From the NCBI GenBank assembly GCA_029834535.1, contig JAQMWT010000398.1, forward strand, positions 62,001 through 126,000: a DNA stretch of 64,000 bases, given 5' to 3'. Position 1 is the first letter of the stretch; each line of letters opens with the position of its first letter. Shown here one piece after another: positions 16,673-27,250 of the stretch. Under the pieces are notes generated by a model. That model had not been told where the DNA came from and did not search any database. It worked only from the letters and a program-made list of their open reading frames with translations. Origin of the DNA: Chrysophaeum taylorii. Its lineage: Eukaryota; Sar; Pelagophyceae; Pelagomonadales; Pelagomonadaceae. A program made the position numbers and the translations under genes.

Positions 16673-19008
16673 CGCTGCCCAACGTCTCGGGCGAGGATTG
16701 CTTCCTCGTGACGACCCTCGAGCTTCTCGCATGCTCGACGCTCGTGCGCAATTTTTTCCGAGACGACGGCGCTTTCCTCTCCGATATACCGCGCAGTTGG
16801 GATGCCCAGCGCCCGACTGTCAGCGGCGTGCTCTATCACATCTTCGAGAAGATTGAATTGGCCGCTCGAGAGAACAATAAAATTTTCGACGACTCGAATG
16901 CGCGCTCGCTCGTTTCGACGCTCCGCGCCGTTGTGGTCGCCAAGCAGGGAGAGCTGCCACTGGCAGTGCGAGTGGACGAGCGCGACCAAGTACCCAAATC
17001 AGGGCCCGGGTGTTGCGGGCTACTGCTCCACACGCTTATCGCTCTCGTGCAGTGCGAGCTGTCTTGCAGAAAACCCAGCACTGCCTACGGGCTTGGTCGC
17101 CTCGTGACGCCTGCTTTGCTTATGCCGGAGGGCGAGGGCAACGATGCGACTACAGGTCTCACGTTCGCCGAATTGCCCAACAACATCCGCCTCGATGATG
17201 ACGGCGATGAAGTTTTCGAAAATGCCGAGGACGTCGAGGACGAGGTCGCGAAGTTCGCGTATGCGCTCGAACCCGACCAAGGACGAAGACGCAACGTGCT
17301 GCTCAGAGCCCTTCTTGCCAGGAAAAGCAACAACGGGAAGCTCGAGTACGAGCTCGTCACTCTTGCGAGGGATCGCTGCTACGTGGTCGAGATGCTCGAT
17401 GCGTGCTGGTATCATCACGCGTACGTGCTAAACAACAAGCGGGCGGACGACGATAACCAAGCGTCACCTGTGTGCGTGGCTGCGGACGAGGACGGCCACC
17501 TGCGCGTGCTGCGGGGTGCGTCGCTGATCGGCGAGCCGTCGACCCTTCGCATACGGTATACGATCAACCTCCCCGTGCGCAATGAATCGGGGCAGCTGGG
17601 ATCATTGGAAGAGTGCGTCAACATGGCGAGCGTCGTCAACGCTGGGGATGTCGCATTGCTCGTCCTCGAACGCCGATGTGCGGTTGGGCAATCACATTTT
17701 TTCGAGAGCACCAACCACGCAATAAGCGTGCCCCAGACTGTCGATTTTTGCGATGTGACATGTGCTACCCGTGGAGTCATCGTGCACTGCCCGACAGTCA
17801 CTGGCGCCCACAACGTAGCGTTATGCCGCGACCAAGACGGGTGGCGGGTGATCGACGGCAGAGGCGGGACATCCAGCGGTCCTAAGGCAACGCTGAGCGA
17901 CATATTCTTCAATGAAAACGCCGACGTGTGTGACGAATGTGCCTCGGGCGCCAATTCCGCCGAATGCCTCGTACACGCCGTGCTCGTTGAGGCCCAGGAA
18001 CCAAAGGGGACGCCGGGCTCGCGCTCTTGGCGGGGCCGCGACGAGGCACTTTCGCCAAACAACGTGCTCGACATCGCTCACCTCGAATACGTAGTCGCGC
18101 CAGAACCAAATACGCGCGCGAGCGATGAGCTTGTCGCCAAGCAAGACAGGCGATCCGCCCTCTTGCGTTTCCTGGGACTCCGCCCAGTGGCGCACCGGGT
18201 TTTCCAGGCTCAACTGACGAAGAGAGGCAATGGCCCAATAGGAAGGATGATCGAGGGCAAATTTCAGGCTCTCAGCATTGGGGGACTCGTGTCATCAAAA
18301 AGTGGCGAGCAACCAAAAAACATACCTGAGCGTGTGAAGGAACTTTTCGAGATGTTCATGCACCTATTTGAACGTGCCCATGCCGTCGAGTTGATTTGGA
18401 CTCTTTGTCAGGAAATCAAAACTACGAATATGGCAAAAAAGTCAATTGTCAAAAAAACCCGAGTTCAAAGAATGGAGCTCCAAGTTGACTGCGCCTCTCA
18501 TCTCGAACACGACATCGAGTCAAGAAGGGAACCGGAGAACGTCGTCGTGCTCCCGTGGACTGGGGCGATGGGCGATGATGAAGGTGAACTCAACGGAATG
18601 CTAAATGAAGATGCACGTACTGAACGTCGCGTCGAGACGTGCATCTTCCACACAGAAAAGATCGTTGGTCTCCGAAATTGCCCGACGCACCCACCCCCAT
18701 CCGACGGCCAACCTTGTCCCTACTGCGACAGCCAAAGCCTCCGCCCGACTGTTTACATCTCTGTTGAAACCTCCAAGTTTCCGACCATGGGCCTGATTCT
18801 TGAAATTGACGCGATGCAACCCTTGCCGCGCGCGTTCGTGTCTTTCGAAGGAAATAGACGAAAATTATGGTCCACAATTTCGGTGCTGCTTTGCGGAAAC
18901 GCGAACTGTGGAAACGCGAACTGGATCCTCCTCGACATTGACGAAGATGGCCATCGTGCAAATGTGCGGGTAGGTGGCGCCGCAGTCGCCACGGCGGTGA
19001 ACAACTGA
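16630..19008 (+). CDS. USP-like (peptidase C19-like) segment: modules a and b
   Basis: Module a opens with a Cys box EDCFLVTTLELLA (Cys codon 16699-16701) followed by LVRNFF, in the position of the GNTCYxN box of ubiquitin-specific proteases. A His-box-like GAHNVALCRDQDGWRVID follows near 17800-17850, where GHYxA...WYxFDD would be expected. Module b (about 18300-18990) keeps only the C-terminal half of a USP: two Cys pairs (LQVDC and CPYC), the strand LILEIDAMQPLP and a WILLDIDEDG tail. The segment ends at an in-frame TGA (19006-19008), and the same frame is open again at once. By analogy USPs remove ubiquitin; here several key residues are altered, so these may be non-catalytic folds. No start codon of its own is convincing. 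Confidence 0.55.
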   Translation, partial: PCAGTSPSSSSSPVALPNVSGEDCFLVTTLELLACSTLVRNFFRDDGAFLSDIPRSWDAQRPTVSGVLYHIFEKIELAARENNKIFDDSNARSLVSTLRAVVVAKQGELPLAVRVDERDQVPKSGPGCCGLLLHTLIALVQCELSCRKPSTAYGLGRLVTPALLMPEGEGNDATTGLTFAELPNNIRLDDDGDEVFENAEDVEDEVAKFAYALEPDQGRRRNVLLRALLARKSNNGKLEYELVTLARDRCYVVEMLDACWYHHAYVLNNKRADDDNQASPVCVAADEDGHLRVLRGASLIGEPSTLRIRYTINLPVRNESGQLGSLEECVNMASVVNAGDVALLVLERRCAVGQSHFFESTNHAISVPQTVDFCDVTCATRGVIVHCPTVTGAHNVALCRDQDGWRVIDGRGGTSSGPKATLSDIFFNENADVCDECASGANSAECLVHAVLVEAQEPKGTPGSRSWRGRDEALSPNNVLDIAHLEYVVAPEPNTRASDELVAKQDRRSALLRFLGLRPVAHRVFQAQLTKRGNGPIGRMIEGKFQALSIGGLVSSKSGEQPKNIPERVKELFEMFMHLFERAHAVELIWTLCQEIKTTNMAKKSIVKKTRVQRMELQVDCASHLEHDIESRREPENVVVLPWTGAMGDDEGELNGMLNEDARTERRVETCIFHTEKIVGLRNCPTHPPPSDGQPCPYCDSQSLRPTVYISVETSKFPTMGLILEIDAMQPLPRAFVSFEGNRRKLWSTISVLLCGNANCGNANWILLDIDEDGHRANVRVGGAAVATAVNN

Positions 19009-20995
19009 CGAACGTGCCGCTTTTTAGACAACGGGGAAGTTACCGACGACCCAGGCTTGGGTAACAGCGTCGACGAATACAAAAAACTCGTGCTAGCACC
19101 GATTCCGACGAACACGGGGCAGCCCCAGTGTCGACGTCGGGCTTTGACATACACGGCGTCGGGTTCGAATGCGCTGAGTCAACGGTTGTCTGATGTCGTG
19201 ACCACCATGCAAGAGGCCCGCGCGTGGGCAGACGTCGTCGGAATTTCCAGCGCGCTCGGCCGTGTGGAAAACGAAAGTGGTCTGAGTCCACTTGCTAAGG
19301 CACTGCTTGTGGATGTTCCTGCGACAAAAAAAAAGGAAGTGACGTGGCAGCCCATGCGCGAAATTTTGGGCGCTTCATCCCGGGGCGAAAATCCCTTTAA
19401 CGTTCTTCAAGACATCGCCAGCAACAACAGTGACGACGGGCACAGGGAGTTGTCGGCGACCCGCGATGCCCAAGACGCGGTTACAATCGCCAATTTTTGG
19501 CGCAACACCGAAGCAACCGAAACGATGCGGACCGTGATAAACGACGGTATAGATCACGAGTACCTCAGAAGTCATCGTGGTGAACTTCGGGACCGTCTCA
19601 GCAACCAGAACTTGCTCATCGACGTCATTATCGTCGAATGCGCCAAACTCATTCAAAGGCGCAACGAGCAACTCGATCTCGGGGAAGGGACCTACATCAT
19701 CGATATTCTCTACAATTGGGCCCTTGTGGAGAACGCGATTACAAATCCGGCCTTTTTCGGGAACGTGACAAACGAGCTCGATAAAGCCAACGGGCTGATC
19801 CGAAATGGCCATATGGACCACTTATGTGGCCTGCTTGATTTTCTTCGTACCGAAGACGGTCCAGTGAAAGTACTTGTGGCGAGATGTCGAGCTGAGCATT
19901 GGACCCTCCTGGAAATGGACATTCCTCCTCTCCCAACTAACCGAGGAGAGACGAGGCGATGGCACCTTGCGTGCTGGGACTCGGCGCGGCACCACAACGA
20001 GTCGCCAATAGACTCAGACGTGGTCAACACAGTCAAGGTCGTGGCCTTGGCCACCGGCCTTTGTCTCCGCAGGGATGCCTCGCCCGGTGGGAACCCAGCC
20101 CCGAAAAGAAGGAGACGGGAATCATTGTCGCCTGAACCAGAACTCAATGTAACCGTCGAGGATGGTGGATATAACCCACTATTGGGCAGCCATCCTCAAC
20201 ACGTGGTGCGTCAGGCTAATCAAGACTGTGGCGTCACGGTCATCAAAACGCTCGACGCTCGTTCGATTGGCGTCGAACCGTCGTGGACGACAGATAAGCT
20301 CACCAGCAAGGGGAGGTGGCAGGTTGCCTTCGAGCTAAAGAAAAAAATGACTCTGTACGAGTACATCATTCAGAACAGGGAGCATTCCCAAGCCCTGCCA
20401 CCACTCGCGATGTTGCATCTCGCGAGCCCACAGACCGTGATGATGACGTGCGCGTCGTGCGAGCAAGTGGAGCGCAGTGCGGCGACAATTCCACTGCTGC
20501 ACGACACACAACCCGAAGATGCAGAGGTCGCTGACCTCTTTACGGGGCGCGCTCTCGTCCGGCGGCAGTGTGCCGGGTGCAAGACCTCGGGACTCGCCTA
20601 CGTCCAGATGGTGTTGCCGAGCAGAATGAACGGGGGGTCTCCGCCACCGGCGCTGACCTTTGCCTTGGAGTGCAGTCGCGAGGAGGGGCAGGGTCTCGCA
20701 CCAAGCGAGCGCCTCGTGTTCTCCGACGAACAATGTAAGCGGGCATACGATCTCAAGGCCGTGCGAATGGTCACCAATAACAACGACGTTCGCGTCGCCG
20801 TGCGCGACGGGCGAGACGTTCGAGTCGATTGGATGAGGAGCAGTAGCGGGTCGACGCTCGAGAAAAAAGGGCCGGAGAGCTATGAAACGTGGGGCGACGT
20901 GCCCTGGCGTGGCGAAATGCGTTTCTATTACGCCCTTGCATCCGTCGAGGATGCGTGCGGCGGGCCGAGGGGTGCTCCGAGGGGTGATCCCCGCA
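19009..20995 (+). CDS. Ulp1-like (C48) SUMO-type peptidase followed by USP-like module c
   Basis: The frame continues from the segment upstream after one TGA; the first in-frame methionines are internal. At about 19570-20260 it shows the Ulp1 fold order: LLIDVIIVECAKLI, YIIDILYNWALV, then the catalytic His in AEHWTLLEMD (19897-19899), Asp in CWDSA (19978-19980), and RQANQDCGV with the oxyanion Gln and nucleophile Cys (20227-20229). All four catalytic positions are present, so deSUMOylase-like activity is plausible. A KRRRR patch (near 20100) could be a nuclear signal. From about 20350 a USP C-half follows (module c): TCASC, CAGC and LPSRMNG...LTFALEC, like the zinc finger and strand of USPs. 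Near 20995-21060 the coding character moves to the next frame. Confidence 0.6.
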
Positions 20996-20999
20996 CCGT

Positions 21000-21763
21000 T
21001 TCGGAAGCAGACGGCACTCCGACAACAAGACGACGCGACTCAGCGAGGAATAGAAGACGAGACAAGAACCCCGCCGCGCTCCCATCCCGAGCAGGGCTTA
21101 GTGGGCATCGCTTTGGCCTCGCAGGGTGACAGCGTACCATGTGCGGCGGCGGCGGTGCTGGCGCTCGCGCATTCCGAGATCTTCCAGTTCTACAGCCGGC
21201 GCATGAAATGGGGCTGCCATCTTGGGTCGCTGGTGACCTACTTTCGAGACGAACGTGGTCTCAACGCGCGGACCGTGACGGCCGTGGTCCTCGCGACCAT
21301 TCTCAACGCCATCGGTCGCTACAACGAGGCAAGCCCGATAGACGGGGGCCCTTTGTACGAAGCCTTCCGGGATCTCACAACTCCGAAGGACGTTCTGGAA
21401 ACGACAATCGCCTCCATGCAGACCGCCCTCAGTTTCGGGATGGGACCTCGAAAACCGCACGACGTGCTCTGTGGCTCGCGCGTGGGGAATTCATGTCAAT
21501 GCGGGCAGAGTGGCCAGCACGTGACCGGGCGGACACACGAGTACGTCCACCGGGTCACCGTCCCACTACCAGTGCCTGGCGAGAATCCGGGCGGAGACGA
21601 GGCCGCAAAAATCGCGGCCGCGCTCGTCGGGCAGTGCGCGAATTGTGAGACGAGGCGGATCCTGCTCGAGCCATCGGGCGGGGCGTTGTTTGTCGAATAC
21701 GAGCCGACGGTGCCCGGGCAGGCTGCCCAGAGCGTGCGTCTACCTCTCACCCTCACGCTCTAA
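21000..21763 (+). CDS. USP-like module d
   Basis: The clearest N-terminal USP box of the downstream part: GLVGIALASQGDSVPCAAAA with Cys at 21140-21142, then a helix LALAHSEIFQFY. A finger follows with CQCGQSG (near 21495) and GQCANCETRR (near 21635), separated by VHRVTVPLPVP. It ends at a TAA with no His box in this frame. The frame overlaps the end of the previous one, which becomes Arg-rich after about 20995. The shift to the following segment lies near 21750. Confidence 0.5.
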
Positions 21764-21765
21764 GC

Positions 21766-23775
21766 CCGCGGCGACATAACAGAACGAACGCCGGCGATAC
21801 GAACGCGCGGGAGCAGGCGACTGATGACATCGACGTAGAAGCGCGGAATGAGGCGCTTCGCCGTTTGGAAGGGGAACTCGGTGACGCTAAAACCAACGAC
21901 ATTTTTGGCCCGCGGAAGTACGCCGTCGTCGGGCGGGCCAGAGTGGGTGGCGAATGGGTGCGCTACGACATCGGCCTGCCGGCGTCCATCATCGACCCGG
22001 GCCCGTTGTCAGCGTGCGAGCAGCAGATTCGGTTGACGCCAACTGGCCACGGCGTCGTCCGCGTCTCCGCAGATGCTGTCGACGTCGATCGTCGCGACGC
22101 CCACCTCGTCGTATACGAGGCCCAGAGTCCCCGCAATCGCGACGCTCGAAATGCGCTCGCCCGCGTCGCTCCTGGGGCGACCTACGGCAATGTGCGCGAG
22201 GTCCGACAGGCCGCGGGATTCAAGATGGATCCCCTCGAGAGTCGGAAAACAAAGCGCAACTCGCGGCGCTTTCGGCTGCGACCTCGAAACAGTTCGGAGA
22301 GGTTTTTGAGCGAGCACGTCTATTTCAAGCCCCTGGGGCCTATCAACACGGGCATCACCAACAGGCGCGGCAATCATCGTGCCGATAACGTGCTTGTCGC
22401 TTTGGCGAGCGTCCCAGAATTTTTTGCCGCGGCGAACACTAACCAACTTTTGCTGCTCTTAAAGACAGGTTCTCACAACCCTAAACTGCCGTTCGAAGGC
22501 TCAAAAGCGACCTGCACGGGCGTGGCCGCGGCCTTCCTGACCAAGGTCATGTCAAGAATGGTAGCGCCTCTGCCCTTCGGACGACCGGTTTCCCCAGCAG
22601 ACGGCACGGACTTTGTCGATGCGCTCATCGCGCTATCGATGGGGTCGCAAAGGGGTGCTCGTTTCGTCGTGACGCCCAAAGGTTCCGCCCACGCCGGCGC
22701 GCTGTGCCAGCACGCGCTCACCCGCGTGATCAGAGACACGCGCTCGGTGAATTTCGAAAACGGGCGTCATTCGCCGCTCGCGCGCTTTTTCCACTCAACG
22801 GTGGAGATACGCGTCAATTGTCGTCGAAATTGCGCTTCAAGTGGCGGCAGGTGCGAGCTGTGTGAGAAAAGATCCGGATGCATTCAGCGCGTGGCGTGCT
22901 TCCCCGTAGTTTCTCCCCGCGATGGAGGCGCCGTGCAACTCTCGCAATTGATCATCCATCGAAGTGTAGCACATCGAGACGACGTGCCCTACGAGTTCGC
23001 CTTCTGCGGCGAGCGCGAGAGCACCACTGTTATGGAAGATCTCGAGATAAAAGAGTGGTCCGAAGGGAGGCTGTGTGTGAGCATCATACACAGCGCTGTG
23101 GGAGAGGAGGAAGACCAAGAAGACGCCGTCGACGAGAACGTGGAGCCCTCGGCGACTCCAAAATTGGTGATCGACGAGGAATTCACCACCGTCGGCAACG
23201 CACCGGCAAAAAAATTCAACCTTCGATCCGTGACGGTGGGAGGTCTATGGGGCTCCAAATGTTATTACAAAGGCAAAGACGGCGCGATATACATGCACGA
23301 CAACGGCGTGCTCTCGAAAACGGACGACGCTGGCTGGTCGGCCCAGCTCCTCGCATCACTTGCTCCCAACGTCGAGCTCGTCATTTACGATCGCGAGTAT
23401 GGTCTCAACCTCACGCAGATCATACGGGACGCGCAAAAAAGGTACGAGTTGCCGAAAGTGCCGGCCTCACCGCGCCGCTGGGAGAACAAGATCTACACGC
23501 TGCGCAAGCAGTGTGGATTGCGCGTGCCCAATTTATGGATAGACGAGAACGACGACGGGCAAATAAGCTCGTTCGAGGAGACCGACCTCGCCGACAGGGA
23601 GTACGACGAGGAGGAAGAGAGAGCTGAAGGACGGCGCGACGGCGAACAAGAAAGATTAGCGATCCTCGAGCAGAATCACAGCGACTTGAACGCCAGTGTG
23701 ATAGCCTTGCAGGACGAAAGCAATGAATTGAAAAACAAGCTCCTTGCGAATCAATCAGAGGCGCTTGTACAGTAG
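21766..23775 (+). CDS. USP-like module e with coiled-coil end
   Basis: Open from about 21766 without an ATG at the start. After a linker rich in Arg and Ser, GNHRADNVLVALASVPEFF (near 22370-22425) aligns with a USP Cys box, but the Cys is lacking. ARFFHSTVEIRVNC plus further cysteines (near 22780-22880) correspond to the F/LFxG and zinc-finger part. KFNLRSVTVGGLWG...YYKGKDG (near 23210-23290) corresponds to the YxLxAVxxHxG...GHY end, with the His changed. The C-terminus (about 23600-23760) is Glu-rich with leucine heptads. This module looks catalytically dead. Confidence 0.5.
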   Translation, partial: PRRHNRTNAGDTNAREQATDDIDVEARNEALRRLEGELGDAKTNDIFGPRKYAVVGRARVGGEWVRYDIGLPASIIDPGPLSACEQQIRLTPTGHGVVRVSADAVDVDRRDAHLVVYEAQSPRNRDARNALARVAPGATYGNVREVRQAAGFKMDPLESRKTKRNSRRFRLRPRNSSERFLSEHVYFKPLGPINTGITNRRGNHRADNVLVALASVPEFFAAANTNQLLLLLKTGSHNPKLPFEGSKATCTGVAAAFLTKVMSRMVAPLPFGRPVSPADGTDFVDALIALSMGSQRGARFVVTPKGSAHAGALCQHALTRVIRDTRSVNFENGRHSPLARFFHSTVEIRVNCRRNCASSGGRCELCEKRSGCIQRVACFPVVSPRDGGAVQLSQLIIHRSVAHRDDVPYEFAFCGERESTTVMEDLEIKEWSEGRLCVSIIHSAVGEEEDQEDAVDENVEPSATPKLVIDEEFTTVGNAPAKKFNLRSVTVGGLWGSKCYYKGKDGAIYMHDNGVLSKTDDAGWSAQLLASLAPNVELVIYDREYGLNLTQIIRDAQKRYELPKVPASPRRWENKIYTLRKQCGLRVPNLWIDENDDGQISSFEETDLADREYDEEEERAEGRRDGEQERLAILEQNHSDLNASVIALQDESNELKNKLLANQSEALVQ

Positions 23776-24001
23776 CTTATTGACCACGATCATACTCACC
23801 GTCTGTTCATTGCGCAGATCCTCGAGTGCCTCAAAACACTTACGTCGACGGGCGCAAATCGAGAAGAAGAAGTACCGATGCCGAGCGGGCGCCCGAGAAC
23901 CAAGGGGGCAACCTCACGGCAGGTTCGAGTCCAACGGTGTCGGAAGGAGAGGAGGACCCGCCAAAGCGAAAGGGTAGATTCGCATCATCGCGCGTCGTGT
24001 A
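23776..24001. other. Gap between the USP-like segments and the Fanzor relic
   Basis: 226 bp; one frame reads EGEEDPPKRKGRFASS near 23950-23990, so a short exon or the lost N-terminus of the Fanzor gene may lie here. No ATG is convincing. Confidence 0.35.
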
Positions 24002-26805
24002 GTGTGGTATGACACAGGAAATGCCCAGAGCAAGCGCTTCGCGGCATGGCACTCGGCGTACGAGGCCCGCACGCACATTGGCTACCTCTCGTCGTTTTAC
24101 AGCGAAAGCGGGCCCGTCTTCGAGGACAACCTGGGCAAATCGCACTCGGTGATCGGCATCTGGCGACGCGGGTTGAATTCGTTGGTCCACCTCTCACACA
24201 CTCGGCGAAACATCGCCATGCATGCCCTCGCGTACGACGTGCTGGCGGATGTCGACAACGCGGATTCGAAATATTCGACGCCACGTGCGTACGTCGGGGC
24301 ATGCAGGGCCCTCGATGCGGCGTTCGACGGTAACAGCGCGAGTACTTCACGCTGTCGCCCGTCTTTATCCCAAGGCACGGTCGAAGCCGTTATCTGTTCT
24401 AAACGCGAATCTGACGACGTTCGACGAGCTCAGGGTGTGCGCTGCCGAAGCGAAGATGGACTTTGCGCAAGTCGACGCCGAGATCGCTATAAACGCAGCG
24501 CAAAACCAAAAACAGACGGTGGTGGTGCACGACTACCAAGAGCGCGTCGCGCACTTTCGCTTCATGACGCAGCCGGAGATCATTAGGCAATAATGGAGCA
24601 CGGTGCAGGAAAACACGTCGGAAGGCGCAAGGCTGCGAGACGCATTAGACTTCGACGAGACGGGGTGGAGGCAGATCCGCTTCGCTATCCACCCCCCCCA
24701 AAAAAAAACGCAGGAGAGGGATCCTCCGAACCCCTACGACGTGCCGATGAAGCTTACTGGCAATAGGCCCGTGAGCCACCGTCAGGCAGCCCGAATGTTG
24801 GCCGAGGCCTACGGCCAGGCCTCGTGGGACCCCGACAAGCGCGACTACTCGCGTGTTGCCCTTTCGCCGCTCTACCAGTTCGTCGTCAAGCTCTACGCGA
24901 TCGAACATGCTACGAGGTTCGCGAGCCGCGAAGAGAAAAAAAAAATTCGGCAAAGTTGCTAGAGGCCGAAAAGAAGACCTCCAGCGGTTGCTGGAAATAC
25001 TGCGGCAAAAAATCAAGGCGACCCTCGAGATTCTCGAGTACAGTCGCGTGGCTGCGCGACAGCAATCTATAGGCGACGACGGCGCGGGCGACGATCCGGC
25101 CGACGATCCGTTGGTCATCGCCAAGGCGTACGACCCGGGCGCCCTGTTTCCGCTCATGCACAAAGACAGCTACATGCCCGTTACCGACGCCATCGTACAG
25201 GAGGGCTTACGGTTTATAGTGAGATGGTTGGGCATAGACGTGGACTTGGACTCGCTTCCGACCGTTGGCGTCGACGACCTGTACGACCTACGGAAGGCGT
25301 GCAAGTCCCCGAACCGTGCGCCGACTATGAAGAAGATTATCTTCACGGACGGCATCGGCGTCCGGATCCCCGTCGGTCGTCGGAGGGATCGTCGTCGTCG
25401 CGTTGGGCACGAGAGCGGCGACCAAGAGAGCGACGACGGGGTCGCCGTCGAAGAAGAGCCCGAGGAGGCAGCAGAGGCCTTGGACGACACGCACGCCGAC
25501 GCCGGCGAGTCCGAGAGTCCTCGAGCGGGCGTGAGAGCGCCGATGCACGAGCAACTCGCGCAACGCCAGTTGCTCACGGAGCGACTGTCAGCGCAACGCC
25601 CCCATTTGGGACGCCCACTGCTCCAGCCGCCCATGCGACCCCGGCCGCCCGAACAGCCACCGCCGGAAGCGGACGGCGATGGCGGCTTGAACCTCGACGA
25701 CTGCGACATCTTCGGGGCGATTGATCCAGGGATCAAGTACCCCGTCAGCATGCACGTGGTCGATCGCGGTAAGGCCGAGGGTGTTGGCCTGCGAGCCGAT
25801 TGCGAGCTCAGCTCGAAACGTGCGCGTCTGCACGAAAAGGCCCGAGCCGAAGGACGTCGATCGCGACGCATACGCTCGCACTTCCGCGACCCGCAGGACC
25901 AGAACGCGTTGTGGACGACGTTGCGGGTTTCTGCGAGGGACGTGCGCAACAAAGCCCGAATCGAGAATCACGTCAGGAGGCGCAACAGCCGCTGGGCAAG
26001 GGAGCAAGAAGCTCGGAAAGACGATATGCAAGGGCCGTTGGAAATTGACATCGACGACGAGCGGCGCCGTAACCCCCGGACGAAGGAGGATGTGCTCGAC
26101 GCGCTCAAGACGTACCTCAAAAACCACGACCGAGGCAACATCATCGAGAACAGCAACAGGTCCAAGCGCCAGCGCATGGCGCTGATCTAGCGCAAGCAGT
26201 CGTGGCGGGCGGGCGTGGCAAACCGCGTCGCGCCGCCGCGAATGCGGGTAAGCCTCGGGTACGGCGACCGTGCCGCGAAGTTTCTCGGGCCGAAGCAAGC
26301 AATCAAAGTCGGCGTTGACAGCGCGCCCGAGAAGCAGGTGGCCAAGGAGATCACCCAGCGCGACAACGTCTCGTCGGCATACACCGGCGAACACCGGTCC
26401 AACTGGACCTGAACTGGACCTGTTGTTTTTGTGGGGGGGTTGTGAAGCAGCACGTCCACGGGTCGGGGAAGGCACACGGCACTTCCTACTGCACATCGTG
26501 CCACGTGATGTATCGACGCGACGTGCTCGCGTCTCGGATCCTGGCGCAGACTGCTCTCGCGAACGCGACGGGCGTCCAACGACGCTGGTCGAACACCCAG
26601 CGACCACAATCCCACGACACCGACTACGCGCTTCGTGGTGACGGCGACGGAAGCGAAGCATACGTCGACGGGAATAAGGACAAGGGCCTCGGGAAATACT
26701 TATCGACCAAACGTCGCAATATTGCCAAAGAACGAAGAAAGTCTGTCGAGGAGGAGACCTTGGTTGCGAGAGCATCCCGCCGATCCACCACGGCCGACGC
26801 TTAAA
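24002..26805 (+). pseudogene. Fanzor (eukaryotic TnpB/IscB-type RuvC nuclease), broken
   Basis: Fanzor proteins are RNA-guided RuvC nucleases related to transposon TnpB. The order of Fanzor landmarks is present across changing frames. An N-terminal helical part (24002-24345, shifting frame near 24330-24345) runs on past an in-frame TAA (24591-24593) into an SHRQAARMLAEAYGQA segment, to a 10-base A-run at 24936-24945 where the frame shifts again. Then come IIFTDGIGVRIPV (25340-25380), the pre-RuvC strand typical of Fanzors, and RuvC-I in DIFGAIDPGIKYPVSMHVVD with Asp at 25723-25725. After an in-frame TAG (26188-26190) follows VSLGYGD (near 26250-26268), the usual xGxGD block. A last shift leads to CTSCHVMYRRDVLASRIL with a CxxC ribbon (26490-26501) and the RuvC-III Asp (26520-26522). 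Three frame changes and two in-frame stops suggest decay, unless some are introns or assembly errors. Confidence 0.72.
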
Positions 26806-27250
26806 CAAAAACCCACCTTGCCCGTGCTTCCTTCCTTCCTTCCTTCCTTCCTCAAGCCGCCGCTCTTCCACCATAAATTCACCACGCTCGCAGGTGCACG
26901 ACGACGACGTCAAGTCGACCAGCTCTGGAGCGCGACGCCCCCAATCGTCTGTCTTCAAGTCGACCCCAAGAACAACCACCCAATCCTAAACCCTCATCGG
27001 GTCACTTGCCAGCCACTAAATTTCCCGCAAAGAAAAGAGTCCTGAATGAAGCGTGAAGTGGTGGTTTGGGGTGTGTTATTAGGTATATAGGGGGGGGGTG
27101 CGAGACAGGAGCGTTTGGTTCAATCGGTCGTGTGCAGCATCGTTGCCGCGTCCGCGTCTGGAGCTGCCCTCGCACGGGAAAGAGAGAGAGGCGTCAGTGT
27201 CTCTTTGGAGACGAACGAACTAGAGCGAGAGAAATTATTAGTAACCATCA
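26806..27250. other. Intergenic with (TTCC)n tract
   Basis: No gene seen. (CCTT)n at about 26827-26852 and a G-run at 27090-27099. The right edge of any element carrying the Fanzor would lie here; I found no clear inverted repeat to the 13.8-15.2 kb block. Confidence 0.4.

Noticed and set aside
25588-26979. Minus-strand ORF of 463 codons
   Set aside because: Antisense shadow of the Fanzor relic; no domain seen, skewed composition.
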